64,000 nucleotides of DNA, from NCBI RefSeq assembly GCF_014207635.1, contig NZ_JACHIE010000003.1, positions 1 through 64,000 on the forward strand. The letters are read 5' to 3'. Position numbers and translations under genes: made by a program. Every line of letters starts with the position of its first letter. Position 1 is the stretch's first letter. The stretch comes from Acetobacter lovaniensis (GTDB lineage: Bacteria > Pseudomonadota > Alphaproteobacteria > Acetobacterales > Acetobacteraceae). Below are positions 17,888 through 28,329 of the stretch, piece after piece. A model generated the notes under the pieces. It was not told the DNA's origin. It did not search any database and saw only the letters and a list, made by a program, of their open reading frames with translations.

Positions 17888-17926
17888 AAAAAAAGCGGCA
17901 TTCCCCTTAACACAGAGGAATGCCGC
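17888..17926 (-). terminator. intrinsic terminator after lolD
   Basis: GCGGCATTCC (17895-17904) and GGAATGCCGC (17917-17926) form a perfect 10-bp stem with a 12-nt loop. A seven-base A-run (17888-17894) gives a U-tract on the minus strand. It closes the long leftward block that ends with lolD and may also stop gpx transcription from the other side. Confidence 0.85.
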
Positions 17927-17943
17927 CTTATGCAGTCTGCCTT

Positions 17944-18630
17944 CTAGCGCGTAACAAGCTTGCCATCGCGCAGGGTTATAACCCGGTCCATGCGCGGCAG
18001 AAGTTCCTCATTATGGGTTGCAACCAGTGCGGCCAGACCGCGCTTGCGCACGGCTTCCAGCAGTTCGGTAAACACCGCGTCTGCCGTATGCACGTCCAGG
18101 TTGCCAGTGGGTTCATCCGCCAGCAGCAGGGAGGGGGCATTAGCCAGCGCACGCGCAATAGCCACACGCTGCTGCTCCCCACCAGAAAGCTTGCCCGGCA
18201 GATGGTCCACCCTGTGGGCAAGGCCAAGCATCTCCAGCAGGCGCTCAGCTTCCTTCCGGGCTACCCGCTTGGGCACACCTGCGATCATTTGCGGCAGAAC
18301 CACATTTTCCCGCGCGGTAAATTCCCCCAGCAGGTGGTGGAACTGGTACACAAACCCGATTTCATCCCGCCGCAGGGCTGTACGCCCGGCATCGGCCATG
18401 GTGCTGGTCGATTGACCACGAATAATAATGTCCCCCGCATCTGGCGTATCCAGCAGACCTGCCAGATGCAAAAGCGTGGACTTACCCGTGCCCGATGGCG
18501 CAACCAGCGCCACGATTTCCCCCGCATTGAGGATAAAATCCGCCCCCTGCAAAATGGGCAGCACGTCATGCTCCCCGCTGCGATAGGTTTTTTGAACGCC
18601 CTTAAGGCGAAGCACGGCAGTATCATTCAT
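17944..18630 (-). CDS. lolD: lipoprotein-releasing ABC transporter ATP-binding protein
   Basis: A 228-residue ABC ATPase. Walker A is APSGTGKST (44-52), the signature [15 protein letters not shown] is in the middle, and Walker [13 protein letters not shown] follows. With the adjacent LolC/E-type permease it forms the complex that releases outer-membrane lipoproteins from the inner membrane to LolA. The start is ATG at 18630, overlapping the permease gene's end by 8 bp; the longer open frame upstream lies within the permease gene. It is the last gene of the block and is followed by a strong terminator. Confidence 0.93.
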   Translation of the reverse strand: MNDTAVLRLKGVQKTYRSGEHDVLPILQGADFILNAGEIVALVAPSGTGKSTLLHLAGLLDTPDAGDIIIRGQSTSTMADAGRTALRRDEIGFVYQFHHLLGEFTARENVVLPQMIAGVPKRVARKEAERLLEMLGLAHRVDHLPGKLSGGEQQRVAIARALANAPSLLLADEPTGNLDVHTADAVFTELLEAVRKRGLAALVATHNEELLPRMDRVITLRDGKLVTR

Positions 18631-19873
18631 GACGTAGCGCCTCGACCGGGTCTGTTCTGGCTGCGCGCCAGGCTGGATACAATGTTGCCAGAAGCGAAAG
18701 CAGGAGCGCCATGCCAATCACCTCGCCAACCTGCCCCCATTCCAGCTTGGCTGGCAGGTGTTCAAGGTAATACACCTCCGGGTTAAACAGGTTTGTGCCC
18801 GTCAGGCTTTGCAGCAGCTGCCTGATGCGCTCAATATTCATGCAGAACACAATGCCCAGCGCCGTACCCGCCACCGTGCCGGTAACACCCACCGATGCCC
18901 CACACATCAGAAAAATACGCATAATGGCGCCACGGCTGGCCCCAATCGTGCGCAGCACGGCAATATCAGCCGTTTTGTCCTTGACCATCATAATCAGGGA
19001 GGAAATGACATTGAACGCCGCCACAACAATAATCAGGGTCAGGATCAGGAACATCACATTCTGTTCCACCTGCACCGCTCCGAACAATGCGTTATTGGCC
19101 GTTGTCCAGTCCAGCACCCGCAAACCCGGATCATCCACAGCCCTGACAATGGCCAGAGTAACCGGGCGCACATGCTGCGCATCCTTTGTGGCGACCTGAA
19201 TCTGCGTCACCTTGCCCGGCATCTGAAAATATACCTGAGCGGCGTGCATGGGCAGGAACACAACGCTGGAATTATAGTCATTCACCCCGGCGTCAAAAAT
19301 CGCGCTCACACGGTATGAGCGCACACGCGGGACCGTGCCAAAAGCGGTGGCCGCCCCTTCGGGCGAAACCAGCGTCAGGCGCGAACCAATAGACAGCCCT
19401 GCCCGCTCGGCCATGGTTACGCCGACAACAATGGAGTCATCCCCCTGACCAAACTGGTCCAGAGACCCCGCAACAAGAGAGGAACTGACCGCCGTAAGGT
19501 CGTGCAGGCCCTGTGCCGTAATGCCGTGCACCACACCACCAGCACTGTAAGACCCGGCACTGAGCAGCACCTGCCCTTCTATAATGGGTGTGGCACTCAG
19601 CACATCGGGAACAGAGCGGACTTCCTGCGCCACATCCTCATACTGGGAGATGGTGCGCCCTGCGCCATAAATGGTCAGGTCCCCGTTCAGGCCCAGAATA
19701 CGGCCCATAAGATCCGCCTGAAAACCGTTCATCACCGCCATGACAATGATCAGCGTTGCAACGCCTAGCGCAATACCAACCAGAGAAAATATGGCGATAA
19801 TGGAAACAAACCGCTCCCCACGCCGCGCGCGGAGATAACGGCCAGCCACCGCACGCTCGAAGGGACCGAACAT
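18623..19873 (-). CDS. lolC: lipoprotein-releasing ABC transporter permease subunit LolC/LolE
   Basis: A 416-residue permease. One N-terminal transmembrane helix (about 22-45, [23 protein letters not shown]) is followed by the MacB-like periplasmic domain and three C-terminal helices (about 275-400). The start [14 protein letters not shown] and the [10 protein letters not shown] segment are typical of LolC/E. A single permease gene suggests a homodimer (LolF-type arrangement) rather than separate LolC and LolE, as in many alphaproteobacteria. It follows proS by five bases and overlaps lolD, so the three form one transcription unit. Confidence 0.93.
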   Translation of the reverse strand: MFGPFERAVAGRYLRARRGERFVSIIAIFSLVGIALGVATLIIVMAVMNGFQADLMGRILGLNGDLTIYGAGRTISQYEDVAQEVRSVPDVLSATPIIEGQVLLSAGSYSAGGVVHGITAQGLHDLTAVSSSLVAGSLDQFGQGDDSIVVGVTMAERAGLSIGSRLTLVSPEGAATAFGTVPRVRSYRVSAIFDAGVNDYNSSVVFLPMHAAQVYFQMPGKVTQIQVATKDAQHVRPVTLAIVRAVDDPGLRVLDWTTANNALFGAVQVEQNVMFLILTLIIVVAAFNVISSLIMMVKDKTADIAVLRTIGASRGAIMRIFLMCGASVGVTGTVAGTALGIVFCMNIERIRQLLQSLTGTNLFNPEVYYLEHLPAKLEWGQVGEVIGMALLLSLLATLYPAWRAARTDPVEALRHE

Positions 19874-19878
19874 GGTGA

Positions 19879-21201
19879 TCAGCCCGCCAGAACCAGAGCC
19901 AGCGCTTCATCCACGCTCAGCTCCTGCCGTTCCCCCGTGGCGCGACGCTTGAGTTCCACCCGGCCTTCCTTGGCACCACGAGGGCCAACCACGATCTGCC
20001 ATGGATGGCCCATCAGATCGGCATCGGCAAATTTTACGCCAGCCCGTTCGGACCGGTCATCATACAGGAATGCTTCTGGCGCTTTCGCGTAAATCTGCTC
20101 GCACATCTCATCACACAGCGCATCACCGGACTTCAGGTTCAGGATAGCAGCACGGAAAGGGGCTACGGAATCGGGCCAGATAATGCCGTTTTCGTCGTGG
20201 CAGGCTTCAATAATAGCCCCGGCAAGGCGGGAGACACCAATGCCGTAGGACCCCATTTCGGGGAAGAACTGCGCACCATCGGCACCGCTAACACTCACCC
20301 CCATGGATTCCGTGTATTTGGTACCAAAGTAGAAAATATGACCAACCTCAACACCGCGGCCTTCACGCTTCTGGGCGTCGGGCACAGCGTCCCATGCCGC
20401 AATATCATGCATTTCATCCGTAGCGGCATAAGGCGTGGTCACACGGTTGAAGAAGGCTTCCAGCGCTTCGGGGCTGCTGGTGTCCACGGGTTCGTCCAGC
20501 CAGTCCTGATCTTCCAGTGCGGCATCATAAAACACCCCACTTTCCCCTGTTGGGGCGAGAATAAGGAATTCGTGGCTCAGCTCCCCACCGATTGGCCCCG
20601 TATCGGCCCGCATGGGAACAGCGCGCACGCCCAGACGCTGGAAGGTGCGCAGGTAAGCCAGCATCATGCGTCGGTAGGTGGCTACGGCAGATGCGTAATC
20701 CACATCAAAGCTGTAGGCGTCCTTCATCAGAAATTCACGGCCACGCATCACGCCAAAGCGGGGGCGCATTTCATCACGGAACTTCCACTGGATGTGGTAC
20801 AGAACCTGCGGCAGGTCCTTATAGGATTTTACTGACTGACCAAACAGGTCTGTCACCATTTCCTCATTGGTTGGCCCGTACAGCAGTTCGCGCTTGTGGC
20901 GGTCCTGAATACGCAGCATTTCCGGCCCGTACGCATCATAACGACCGGAGCGGCGCCACAGGTCTGCGGACTGCAAGGTGGGCATAAGCACTTCCTGCGC
21001 ATCCACCCGGTCCTGCTCTTCGCGCACAATCTGACTGATGTTGCGCAGCACCTTAAGCCCGGCTGGCAGCCAGGCATAAATGCCCGAAGCCGTCTGGCGG
21101 ATCAGCCCCGCACGCAGCATGAGCCTGTGAGAGACGATCTGCGCCTCTGCCGGATTTTCCTTGAGGGTGGGAAGAAAGCTGCGCGAAAGACGCATGTGCA
21201 T
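19879..21201 (-). CDS. proS: prolyl-tRNA synthetase (short alphaproteobacterial form)
   Basis: A 440-residue class II aminoacyl-tRNA synthetase. Motif 2 is around [22 protein letters not shown] and motif 3 around [11 protein letters not shown], followed by an anticodon-binding domain to the C-terminus. It lacks the inserted editing domain of the 570-residue E. coli type, as is usual in alphaproteobacteria. It charges tRNA-Pro with proline. It lies between rnj and lolC; the order rnj-proS-lolCD is conserved in this class. Confidence 0.95.
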   Translation of the reverse strand: MHMRLSRSFLPTLKENPAEAQIVSHRLMLRAGLIRQTASGIYAWLPAGLKVLRNISQIVREEQDRVDAQEVLMPTLQSADLWRRSGRYDAYGPEMLRIQDRHKRELLYGPTNEEMVTDLFGQSVKSYKDLPQVLYHIQWKFRDEMRPRFGVMRGREFLMKDAYSFDVDYASAVATYRRMMLAYLRTFQRLGVRAVPMRADTGPIGGELSHEFLILAPTGESGVFYDAALEDQDWLDEPVDTSSPEALEAFFNRVTTPYAATDEMHDIAAWDAVPDAQKREGRGVEVGHIFYFGTKYTESMGVSVSGADGAQFFPEMGSYGIGVSRLAGAIIEACHDENGIIWPDSVAPFRAAILNLKSGDALCDEMCEQIYAKAPEAFLYDDRSERAGVKFADADLMGHPWQIVVGPRGAKEGRVELKRRATGERQELSVDEALALVLAG

Positions 21202-21286
21202 TCAGCCTTGTATGGGGCGTGCCTCCGGCAAAAAAAGAGGCCTGCCTGTGTTATCTGTTATCAAGCTGTAAAACAGCCCTGAACGA

Positions 21287-21315
21287 AAGAAAACCCGGCA
21301 GGACCGGGCTTTCTT
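21287..21315 (-). terminator. intrinsic terminator after rnj
   Basis: AAGAAA-CCCGG and CCGGG-TTTCTT arms (21287-21298 and 21304-21315) enclose a 5-nt loop, giving a GC-rich stem followed by a T-rich tract on the minus strand. It lies 22 bp after the rnj stop and about 85 bp ahead of proS, so proS-lolCD probably has its own promoter or relies on readthrough. Confidence 0.75.
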
Positions 21316-21337
21316 GTTCGTCGGTATATAAAACGCC

Positions 21338-22981
21338 TTATACGCGCAGCACGTGCACATCCACCAGCGGGCGCTTTTGCAGCTTGCGGCCAAGAGCGCG
21401 ACGCAGGGCGGTTTTGGCGGCCTCGCGGAAGGCTCCGTCCTCACTGCGCAGTTCATCGGGGATCACGTCCAGCGCGTTGGCGAATTCCTCACGCACACGC
21501 ACACTTTCCAGATCATCCGGGTCCAGCAGGCCGGGCGCACTCACCTTGGGATCGCCAATCACAAAGCCTTCGTCATCCACAGCAAAGCTGCCAATGACAA
21601 TGCCGTTGAACAGCATTTTGCGGCGGGCTGCCAGCACGCCACCATTCATGGGCAGCAGGCGGTTGCCGTCCAGTGCAAGGCGGCCTGTGGGGGCGGTATC
21701 CACCACTTCCAGCTTGCCCGGAGAAAGACGCAGAATATCCCCGTCCTCCAGCAGAATGGGAGTAATGCCCATTTCCTGTGCCAGAGCGGCCTGTGCGGTC
21801 AGATGCCGCCATTCGCCATGAACCGGCACCACATGCTGGGGCTTGAGCAGTTCGTACATCTTCTGCACGTCACCACCCGTGGCATGGCCCGAAACATGCA
21901 CAAAATGCTCACGGTCGGTAATGACCTTAACGCCACGCTTTGCCAGATTATCCTGCACCGCCATGATCGCCCGTTCATTACCCGGAATCATGCGGCTGGA
22001 ATAAATGACCGTATCCCCTTCCCCGAGGGAAATATTGGGATGCACGTCCATGGAAATACGTGAAAGAGCCGAACGCGGCTCACCCTGACTGCCCGTGATG
22101 ATCATGAGTAGCTGGTCATCAGGCACATCGTTCACGTCCTGCTCGCTCAGGAACGGCAGAACACCAGATAGATAACCGCACTCACGCGCAGCCGTATCCA
22201 GATTACGCAGCGAACGCCCGACCAGTACAACCGTGCGGCCCGCAGCCTGCGCGGCCATGGCAATGGTTTCCACCCGCGCCACGTTGGAGGCAAAGCAGGT
22301 CACGGCAATGCGCCCCTTAAGGCTTGCCACCAGTTCGGTCATGCTCACGCGCACTTCGGACTCGGAGCGCGAGGGACCGGGCTTCATCACGTTCGTGCTG
22401 TCGCACACCAGTGCAAGAACACCCTCCTCACCAATTTCGGCAAGGCGGTTCAGGTCTGTTGCGGGGCCAACCAGCGGTTCGGGGTCAAACTTCCAGTCCC
22501 CTGTATGAACCACAATCCCTGCCGGAGTGCGCAGGACCATGGACTGGGCTTCAGGCACGGAATGCGTAACCGGCACGAACTCGATGTCAAACGGTCCCAC
22601 ATTAAAGCGCGCACCGGGCATGATCACGCGGATCGGCACATCCATCAGGCGGGCTTCGGCCAGCTTGCGGCGCAGTACGGCACTTGCAAACGGAGTGACG
22701 TAAACAGGGCATTGCAGCATGGGCCACACGTGCGCCACGGCACCAATATGGTCCTCGTGCGCATGGGTAATGACCAGCCCGGCCAGCTTGTTCCGGCGCT
22801 CTACGATAAAAACGGGGTCGGGCACCAGAATTTCCGCTTCGGGGGTGTCATTCCCGCTAAAGCCAATGCCACAGTCAATCGCCAACCATGTATCGCCCTG
22901 ACGATACAGGTTGAGGTTCATGCCAATCTCACCCGTTCCGCCCAAGGGCAGAAAGGCCAGATCGCCGTTCTGTTCAGTCAT
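21338..22981 (-). CDS. rnj: ribonuclease J
   Basis: A 547-residue metallo-beta-lactamase-fold ribonuclease. The zinc motif HAHEDH lies at residues 73-78, followed by the beta-CASP domain and a C-terminal domain. RNase J carries out 5'-3' exonucleolytic and endonucleolytic RNA processing, including 16S and 23S 5' ends in alphaproteobacteria. It lies 9 bp after coaX in the nuoN-birA-coaX-rnj string and ends at a clear terminator. The length and motifs are complete. Confidence 0.94.
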   Translation of the reverse strand: MTEQNGDLAFLPLGGTGEIGMNLNLYRQGDTWLAIDCGIGFSGNDTPEAEILVPDPVFIVERRNKLAGLVITHAHEDHIGAVAHVWPMLQCPVYVTPFASAVLRRKLAEARLMDVPIRVIMPGARFNVGPFDIEFVPVTHSVPEAQSMVLRTPAGIVVHTGDWKFDPEPLVGPATDLNRLAEIGEEGVLALVCDSTNVMKPGPSRSESEVRVSMTELVASLKGRIAVTCFASNVARVETIAMAAQAAGRTVVLVGRSLRNLDTAARECGYLSGVLPFLSEQDVNDVPDDQLLMIITGSQGEPRSALSRISMDVHPNISLGEGDTVIYSSRMIPGNERAIMAVQDNLAKRGVKVITDREHFVHVSGHATGGDVQKMYELLKPQHVVPVHGEWRHLTAQAALAQEMGITPILLEDGDILRLSPGKLEVVDTAPTGRLALDGNRLLPMNGGVLAARRKMLFNGIVIGSFAVDDEGFVIGDPKVSAPGLLDPDDLESVRVREEFANALDVIPDELRSEDGAFREAAKTALRRALGRKLQKRPLVDVHVLRV

Positions 22982-22990
22982 ATTATCCGA

Positions 22991-23803
22991 TTATCCTTCA
23001 GCCAAAAAATCTCGTTCTACTGTCAGTTTTGGCAGGGGGTTCCGCCCCGCCAGCAAGCGCAACCCGTTAAGGGTCAGCATTGAATCCACATGGTCAAAGA
23101 CCGTTGTCCCTTCCGAGAAGAGCGGAGCCAGACCGCCTGTTGCGAGCACCTTCATGGAAGGCCCCACTTCACGGCGGATCCTCTCAACGATCCCCTCGAT
23201 CAATCCTACATACCCCCAGAACACGCCTGAGCGCATGGCTGCAACTGTATTCCGCCCAATGGCGGATTCCCCTACGGGGCGACCAATACCAATACGGGGA
23301 AGTCTTGCCGCAGCCTGATGCAATGCCTCGACCGACAGATTGATGCCGGGCGCAATAACACCGCCACAATAACTTCCCTCCTGATCCACCACATCAAACG
23401 TGGTGGCCGTTCCAAAATCTATAACCGTCAACGGACCCCCATAGGTGTAATGGGCGGCAAGACCGTTGAGCAGACGGTCCACCCCGACTTCATCGGGGTT
23501 ATCCATCTTGATGGCAAACCCCCAGTCCAGCCGGGCAGAGGCCAGCAATGGCTCTACAGCAAACCACTGGCGGCATAAAGTGCGCAAATGATACAGGGCC
23601 GCAGGCACCACCGTACCTATAACAGCCCCTTCAATATCATCAGACGTCAGGCCCTGCGTTTTCAGCAGCGCTTGCAGCCACACCCCATATTCATCCGAAG
23701 TCCGCTGGGGCTGCATGGTAATCCGCCACACACCACGCCATTTTTCGCCGTCGTGTACAGCAAATACAACATTGGTATTCCCTGCATCAATGACAAGTAG
23801 CAC
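22991..23803 (-). CDS. coaX: type III pantothenate kinase
   Basis: A 270-residue CoaX-type kinase. The N-terminal phosphate-binding motif is DAGNTN (6-11), with DFGTATTFD around 130 and GGVIAPGI around 145-152. It phosphorylates pantothenate in the first step of coenzyme A synthesis and is insensitive to CoA feedback. It lies 2 bp downstream of birA and 9 bp upstream of rnj, inside a leftward unit that continues from the nuo operon. Confidence 0.94.
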   Translation of the reverse strand: MLLVIDAGNTNVVFAVHDGEKWRGVWRITMQPQRTSDEYGVWLQALLKTQGLTSDDIEGAVIGTVVPAALYHLRTLCRQWFAVEPLLASARLDWGFAIKMDNPDEVGVDRLLNGLAAHYTYGGPLTVIDFGTATTFDVVDQEGSYCGGVIAPGINLSVEALHQAAARLPRIGIGRPVGESAIGRNTVAAMRSGVFWGYVGLIEGIVERIRREVGPSMKVLATGGLAPLFSEGTTVFDHVDSMLTLNGLRLLAGRNPLPKLTVERDFLAEG

Positions 23804-23805
23804 TC

Positions 23806-24555
23806 CTATGCGCCCTTTTCCATAAGCAGAATATCCCCTGTTGCGATGGTCTTCATGCCACCTTCCGTGTCCAGCAGCAGGCGGCCATCTGGTGCCAGAC
23901 CTGCAAAGAGCCCCTTCTCATAAGTAGTCCCGCCCTGGACGACAAGGGGGGTCCCCACAGGATGCGCCCTTTCCAGCCAGGCTGCGCGAATGCTGGCAAA
24001 GCCTTTCTGCCGCCATTGCTCAGACCAGAACGTAAGCCCGTCCAGCACATGCCGGGCCACAACCTCCCCATCCGGGACTGGACCACATTGCGCAAGACAG
24101 GCCACCGTGCGCTCCAGCGCACGCGGATCAGGAGCCGAAACAAGATTGGCCCCAAAGCCGACAAGAACGTAAGCCCCCTCCCGCTCGATGAGGATACCCC
24201 CCATCTTGCACCCGTCCAGCAGAATATCGTTCGGCCATTTGATCATGAGGTGGGGCTGGGCCGCAGGCTGGGCACGCAAAAGCCCATCATAAAACCCGAG
24301 GGATGCCACAAAAGGCCAGCCTCCCAGCGCTTCCGGCCCGGCCTGCGTACCGTCCAGCACAACACTGAGTGCTAGCCCCTGCCCACCATCCAGCCATGTA
24401 CGGCCACGGCTACCCCGGCCTTTGGTCTGCCGCCGGGCCAAAACTGCAAGCCCGGCTACAGGGTCGCCCGAACGGCAGGCGTTCAGGCAATAATCGGAGG
24501 TCGATGGCAACTCATCAAAACAGGTGAGCCGCCAGAAATCACCCTGCCCGCTCAT
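23806..24555 (-). CDS. birA: biotin--[acetyl-CoA-carboxylase] ligase
   Basis: A 249-residue biotin protein ligase with the biotinyl-AMP loop [10 protein letters not shown] near residues 45-54 and KWPNDIL near 105-111. It attaches biotin to the carboxyl carrier domain of acetyl-CoA carboxylase. No N-terminal winged helix is present, so it is a ligase only and not a repressor like E. coli BirA. Its start overlaps the nuoN stop (ATGA). Confidence 0.92.
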   Translation of the reverse strand: MSGQGDFWRLTCFDELPSTSDYCLNACRSGDPVAGLAVLARRQTKGRGSRGRTWLDGGQGLALSVVLDGTQAGPEALGGWPFVASLGFYDGLLRAQPAAQPHLMIKWPNDILLDGCKMGGILIEREGAYVLVGFGANLVSAPDPRALERTVACLAQCGPVPDGEVVARHVLDGLTFWSEQWRQKGFASIRAAWLERAHPVGTPLVVQGGTTYEKGLFAGLAPDGRLLLDTEGGMKTIATGDILLMEKGA

Positions 24556-25994
24556 CCAGCCAGAGCAAGTGCGGCCTGATGCGCCACAGACATGATTGGC
24601 CCAAGCACAACAGCAAAAACAACAGTTGCAACACCCATCCCGCCCGAAACAAACAGAAGGCTGGGTGCGGGGCGGTCCAGCGCATGGGCTGGCGCATCAA
24701 AATACATAACTTTTACAACCCGCAGATAATAATAGGCTCCGACAATGCTGGACAATGCGCCAATGCACACCAGCACGTAAAGGCCGGATTGCCACGCTGC
24801 TGCAAAAACCATGAACTTGCCAAAAAAGCCAGCCAGAGGCGGCGCGCCGACCATGCTGAACATGAACACGGCCAGAGCAAGCGCCATAGCCGGGTCCGAG
24901 CGCCCAAGGCCCGCCAGATCCGCAATGGAGTTTACTTCCCGCCCGTTGCGGCGCATGGCCGTAATGCCTGCAAAAACACCAGCATTCATAACAAAATAGG
25001 CGGCCAGATAAATAAGCGTGGCCTGCGTACCGGCTGTGGAAGCCGCTGCCAGCCCCATCATGGCATAGCCCATGTGCCCGATGGAGGAATAAGCCATGAG
25101 CCGCTTGATATTGGTCTGCGGAATAGCCGCAAAAGCCCCGTAAACCATGGACAGGATAGAGACCGCTTCCACCAGTATCTGCCAGCGAGGAGCAACAGAG
25201 CCAAACGGCCCGGCCATAACGCGCAGGAACAGGGCAAAGGCTGCAAACTTAGGGGCCCCGGCCATATATGCCGTAACGGGTGTTGGCGCACCCTGATACA
25301 CATCGGGCGTCCACATATGGAACGGCACGGCAGAAAGCTTGAAGCACAGGCCGACAACAATAAAGACAATACCCACGACCAGCCCCATGGGCGGCATGGC
25401 TGCGGCCCGGACCGCATCCACCAGTCCGGCATATTCCATGGTGCCCGCATACCCATACACGAGCGAGATGCCATACAGCAGCAGGCCCGACGCCAGGGAA
25501 CCGAGGATAAAATACTTCATCCCCGCTTCGGACGAGAGAACATTATCCCGTTCCAGGGCACACAGGATGTAAATGGACAGCGATGAGAGTTCCAGCCCGA
25601 CAAACAGTGTCATCAAATTAGCTGAGGATGCCATAAGCATGGCCCCCAGCGTGGAAAACAGCATGAGCACCGGGGTTTCAAACGGCAGGGGCCGCCGGTC
25701 GGCAGTACGGTAGCTTACGCTCAGCGCCACGGCCACAAAGCCGCCTGCCAGAATAAGCACCTTCATGAACCGGGCAAAGCCATCATTCACAAAGGTTCCT
25801 GCATACCCCGCCCCCGAAGGAGACAGCACAACCAGAAAACCACAGACCAAAAAGGCTGCCAGACTGAGTATGGCGGCGGGGAAAAACCCTTCCCCTTTCC
25901 GCTGGAGCACACCGGCTACCAGAATGACAATACCCGACAGGGCAAGCACAATTTCAGGCAGGGCTACGGTCCAGTTGAACACTGTCACACTCAT
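24552..25994 (-). CDS. nuoN: NADH-quinone oxidoreductase subunit N
   Basis: A 480-residue antiporter-like membrane subunit of complex I with about 14 hydrophobic segments. The stretch LCFKLSAVPFHMWTPDVYQG and the early FVGLELSSLSIYIL identify it as NuoN and not NuoM. It contributes to proton translocation in the membrane arm. Its ATG overlaps the stop of a 19-codon ORF that separates it from nuoL; a GGAG Shine-Dalgarno lies inside that ORF. Its own stop overlaps birA. Confidence 0.94.
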   Translation of the reverse strand: MSVTVFNWTVALPEIVLALSGIVILVAGVLQRKGEGFFPAAILSLAAFLVCGFLVVLSPSGAGYAGTFVNDGFARFMKVLILAGGFVAVALSVSYRTADRRPLPFETPVLMLFSTLGAMLMASSANLMTLFVGLELSSLSIYILCALERDNVLSSEAGMKYFILGSLASGLLLYGISLVYGYAGTMEYAGLVDAVRAAAMPPMGLVVGIVFIVVGLCFKLSAVPFHMWTPDVYQGAPTPVTAYMAGAPKFAAFALFLRVMAGPFGSVAPRWQILVEAVSILSMVYGAFAAIPQTNIKRLMAYSSIGHMGYAMMGLAAASTAGTQATLIYLAAYFVMNAGVFAGITAMRRNGREVNSIADLAGLGRSDPAMALALAVFMFSMVGAPPLAGFFGKFMVFAAAWQSGLYVLVCIGALSSIVGAYYYLRVVKVMYFDAPAHALDRPAPSLLFVSGGMGVATVVFAVVLGPIMSVAHQAALALAG

Positions 25995-26050
25995 CGCTGC
26001 GCACTCCGCAGAGGATAGGAAGAGGATTGGGTCGGAATGGCGTTGGTCAT
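25991..26050 (-). pseudogene. nuoM: 19-codon in-frame ORF at the expected nuoM position, possible deletion scar
   Basis: The gap between nuoL and nuoN holds one short ORF, ATG (26050) to TGA (25991), encoding MTNAIPTQSSSYPLRSAQR. It starts six bases after the nuoL stop and its stop overlaps the nuoN start in an ATGA, the same coupling used elsewhere in this operon. The nuoN Shine-Dalgarno (GGAG) lies inside its 3' end. A full nuoM would need about 1.5 kb here. The most economical reading is that the two ends of nuoM were joined by an in-frame deletion. That it is a remnant is inference; the absence of nuoM from this locus is seen directly. Confidence 0.55.
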
Positions 26051-26056
26051 GCTAAA

Positions 26057-28009
26057 TCACCCGCACAGCGCAACTGTCAGCAGCACCACAAGTCCTGCCA
26101 GCATGGTAAAGGCATAAATGGCGATGGAACCGCTCTGGAGCCGGACCGCCTGCAACGCGCCATCCCGTGTGGCACGCACAATATCAAGCGGCAGACCTTC
26201 CACGACCCCTTCATCCGCACCTTTCCACAGCACACGGGCCAGTGCTGCATATGGGCGCACGAAAATCCTGTCGTACAGTTCGTCAAAATACCATTTATTG
26301 AGCAGGAACCGATAAATCGGCCCAAAGCTCCGGGCCAGTGTGGCCGGCACATGCGGTGCGCTCACATACAGCACAAACGCCAGCGCAATACCCGCAAGCC
26401 CTGCAAGGCTGGGGAGCAGCGCAATAAGCGCAGGCACGTGCTCGAACGCCTCCATAATGTGGTTGGCAGGCGCGTTCACAATCGCCCCGTTCCAGAACGC
26501 ACTCTGATGCGCGCCAATATAGAACGGTGCCAGCGCCACACCGGCCACAACCGCACCAATAGACAGCACCAGCAGCGGCACGGTCATAACCGCCGGACTT
26601 TCATGCGCATGATCACGGGCATGCTCATCATGCGGTTTGCCATGAAAGACCAGAAACAGAAGCCGCCAGCTGTAAAACGCGGTCAGGAACGCAGTAATGC
26701 TACCCATGGCCCATGCGTAATGGCTGTAGGAGGCATCGGACGCCCAGAGCGCGTTGAGAATGGCATCCTTGGACCAGTACCCGGCAAACGGATAAACCCC
26801 GGCCAGCGCCAGACTGCCCAGCCACATGACCACGTAAGTAACAGGCAGTTTTTTCCACAGACCGCCCATGCGGAACATGTTCTGCTCATCATGCATGGCA
26901 TGAATGACCGAACCAGCGGCAAGGAACAGAAGCGCTTTAAAGAACGCATGCGTGGTCAGGTGGAATACCGCCGCCTGATACGCCCCCACCCCAACGGCCG
27001 CAAACATGTAGCCAAGCTGCGAGCAGGTAGAATAGGCGATGGTCCGCTTAATGTCAGGCTGCACCATGCCAACGGTTGCGGCAAAAAAGCAGGTTGTTGC
27101 CCCGATCAGAATAACAAAGGTGCGCGTACCCGGCGCAAACTCCAGCAACGGCGACATACGCGCCATAAGGAACACACCCGCCGTAACCATGGTCGCCGCA
27201 TGAATCAGGGCGGAAACAGGTGTGGGGCCTTCCATGGCGTCGGGCAACCATGTGTGCAGGAACAACTGGGCCGACTTGCCCATAGCCCCAACAAACAGCA
27301 GGAAGCAGATGACTTCCAGCATCCGGAAGGAAACGCCACAGAGTGTGTAAGGGGTGTCAAGCACCGCAGGCACGGCAGCAAAAATGGTATCGTACTGCAC
27401 CGAGTGGAACAGAACGTAAATCAGACCAATGCCAACAATAAAGAACAGGTCCGCCACACGGTTGACCACAAAGGCCTTGATGGCGGCAGCCGTAGCGGCC
27501 GGGCGATCGTACCAGTAGCCAATCAGCAGGTAACTGGCCAAGCCAACACCTTCCCAGCCAAAGAAAAGCTGGATCAGGTCATTGGAAGAGACCAGCATGA
27601 GCATGGCAAAGGTGAAGAGCGAAAGATAGGAGAAAAACCGATAGGTCGGCATGCTCTCATGGCTCATGTAGCCAATGCTGTAGCAATGCACGAGCAGCGA
27701 GACTACAAGCACCATAGCGGTCATGGTCACGGAGAGTGTATCAAACCGCAGGGTCCATGTTGCATCAAAACCCCCGGCATGCACCCACTGCGCCAGCGGG
27801 ACAGCAGCGTGGGGAAATCCCCCAAGCCATGCCGCGCACAGCGCACCCACACTACACAGGGCAGCAACCGCCATACAGGCAATGGTTACAAGCTTGGCGA
27901 GGGTATCCCCCATAAAGCGGCCACCAAGGCCCGCCACAACCGCCCCCGCCAGAGGCGTTAACACGGCAACGGAAAACAGAGTGAGTTCTGTTTGCATAAC
28001 GCTGCTCAT
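26057..28009 (-). CDS. nuoL: NADH-quinone oxidoreductase subunit L
   Basis: A 650-residue antiporter-like subunit, the most distal in the membrane arm. The core segment [20 protein letters not shown] (about 145-165) and [20 protein letters not shown] (about 250-270) are diagnostic of NuoL. A long C-terminal amphipathic (lateral) helix and final transmembrane helix should follow, given the length. It is intact and overlaps nuoK by four bases. In classical complex I, NuoM separates NuoL from NuoN; that gene is missing immediately downstream, leaving it unclear how NuoL docks. Confidence 0.95.
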   Translation of the reverse strand: MSSVMQTELTLFSVAVLTPLAGAVVAGLGGRFMGDTLAKLVTIACMAVAALCSVGALCAAWLGGFPHAAVPLAQWVHAGGFDATWTLRFDTLSVTMTAMVLVVSLLVHCYSIGYMSHESMPTYRFFSYLSLFTFAMLMLVSSNDLIQLFFGWEGVGLASYLLIGYWYDRPAATAAAIKAFVVNRVADLFFIVGIGLIYVLFHSVQYDTIFAAVPAVLDTPYTLCGVSFRMLEVICFLLFVGAMGKSAQLFLHTWLPDAMEGPTPVSALIHAATMVTAGVFLMARMSPLLEFAPGTRTFVILIGATTCFFAATVGMVQPDIKRTIAYSTCSQLGYMFAAVGVGAYQAAVFHLTTHAFFKALLFLAAGSVIHAMHDEQNMFRMGGLWKKLPVTYVVMWLGSLALAGVYPFAGYWSKDAILNALWASDASYSHYAWAMGSITAFLTAFYSWRLLFLVFHGKPHDEHARDHAHESPAVMTVPLLVLSIGAVVAGVALAPFYIGAHQSAFWNGAIVNAPANHIMEAFEHVPALIALLPSLAGLAGIALAFVLYVSAPHVPATLARSFGPIYRFLLNKWYFDELYDRIFVRPYAALARVLWKGADEGVVEGLPLDIVRATRDGALQAVRLQSGSIAIYAFTMLAGLVVLLTVALCG

Positions 28010-28329
28010 CCCTTCATCATCGTCACGTCTTCGACCTGGATGGAGCCGCGGTTACGGAAGTAAACCGTAACAATAGCCAGACCAATGGCGGCTTCGGCCG
28101 CGGCAATGGTCAGCACGAACAGCACCATGACCTGCCCCGACAGGTCCCCATGAGCCGAGGAAAACGCAACCAGATTGAGGTTTGCGGAAAGCAGGATCAG
28201 TTCCATGGACATGAGCAGAACAATAATGTTCTTGCGGTTCAGAAAAATCCCGAACACCCCCAGAACCAGAAGGGCCGCACTGACAAACAGGTAAGGCCCC
28301 AGCCCTACAGACGCGATTGCCGTATTCAT
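28006..28329 (-). CDS. nuoK: NADH-quinone oxidoreductase subunit K
   Basis: A 107-residue membrane subunit with three hydrophobic helices. The family residues are in [17 protein letters not shown] (about 38-54), whose glutamate takes part in proton transfer, and a second conserved glutamate occurs in [12 protein letters not shown]. It overlaps both nuoJ (upstream) and nuoL (downstream) by ATGA, so the three are translationally coupled. Confidence 0.95.
   Translation of the reverse strand: MNTAIASVGLGPYLFVSAALLVLGVFGIFLNRKNIIVLLMSMELILLSANLNLVAFSSAHGDLSGQVMVLFVLTIAAAEAAIGLAIVTVYFRNRGSIQVEDVTMMKG

Noticed and set aside
24552..25994. Possibility that the gene called nuoN is really nuoM
   Set aside because: LCFKLSAVPFHMWTPDVYQG and FVGLELSSLSIYIL segments, the direct birA neighbour and the length of 480 identify NuoN.
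26027..27961. 644-codon open frame on the plus strand opposite nuoL
   Set aside because: Shadow of nuoL codon usage; the translation is rich in His, Arg and Gln with no membrane or domain pattern.
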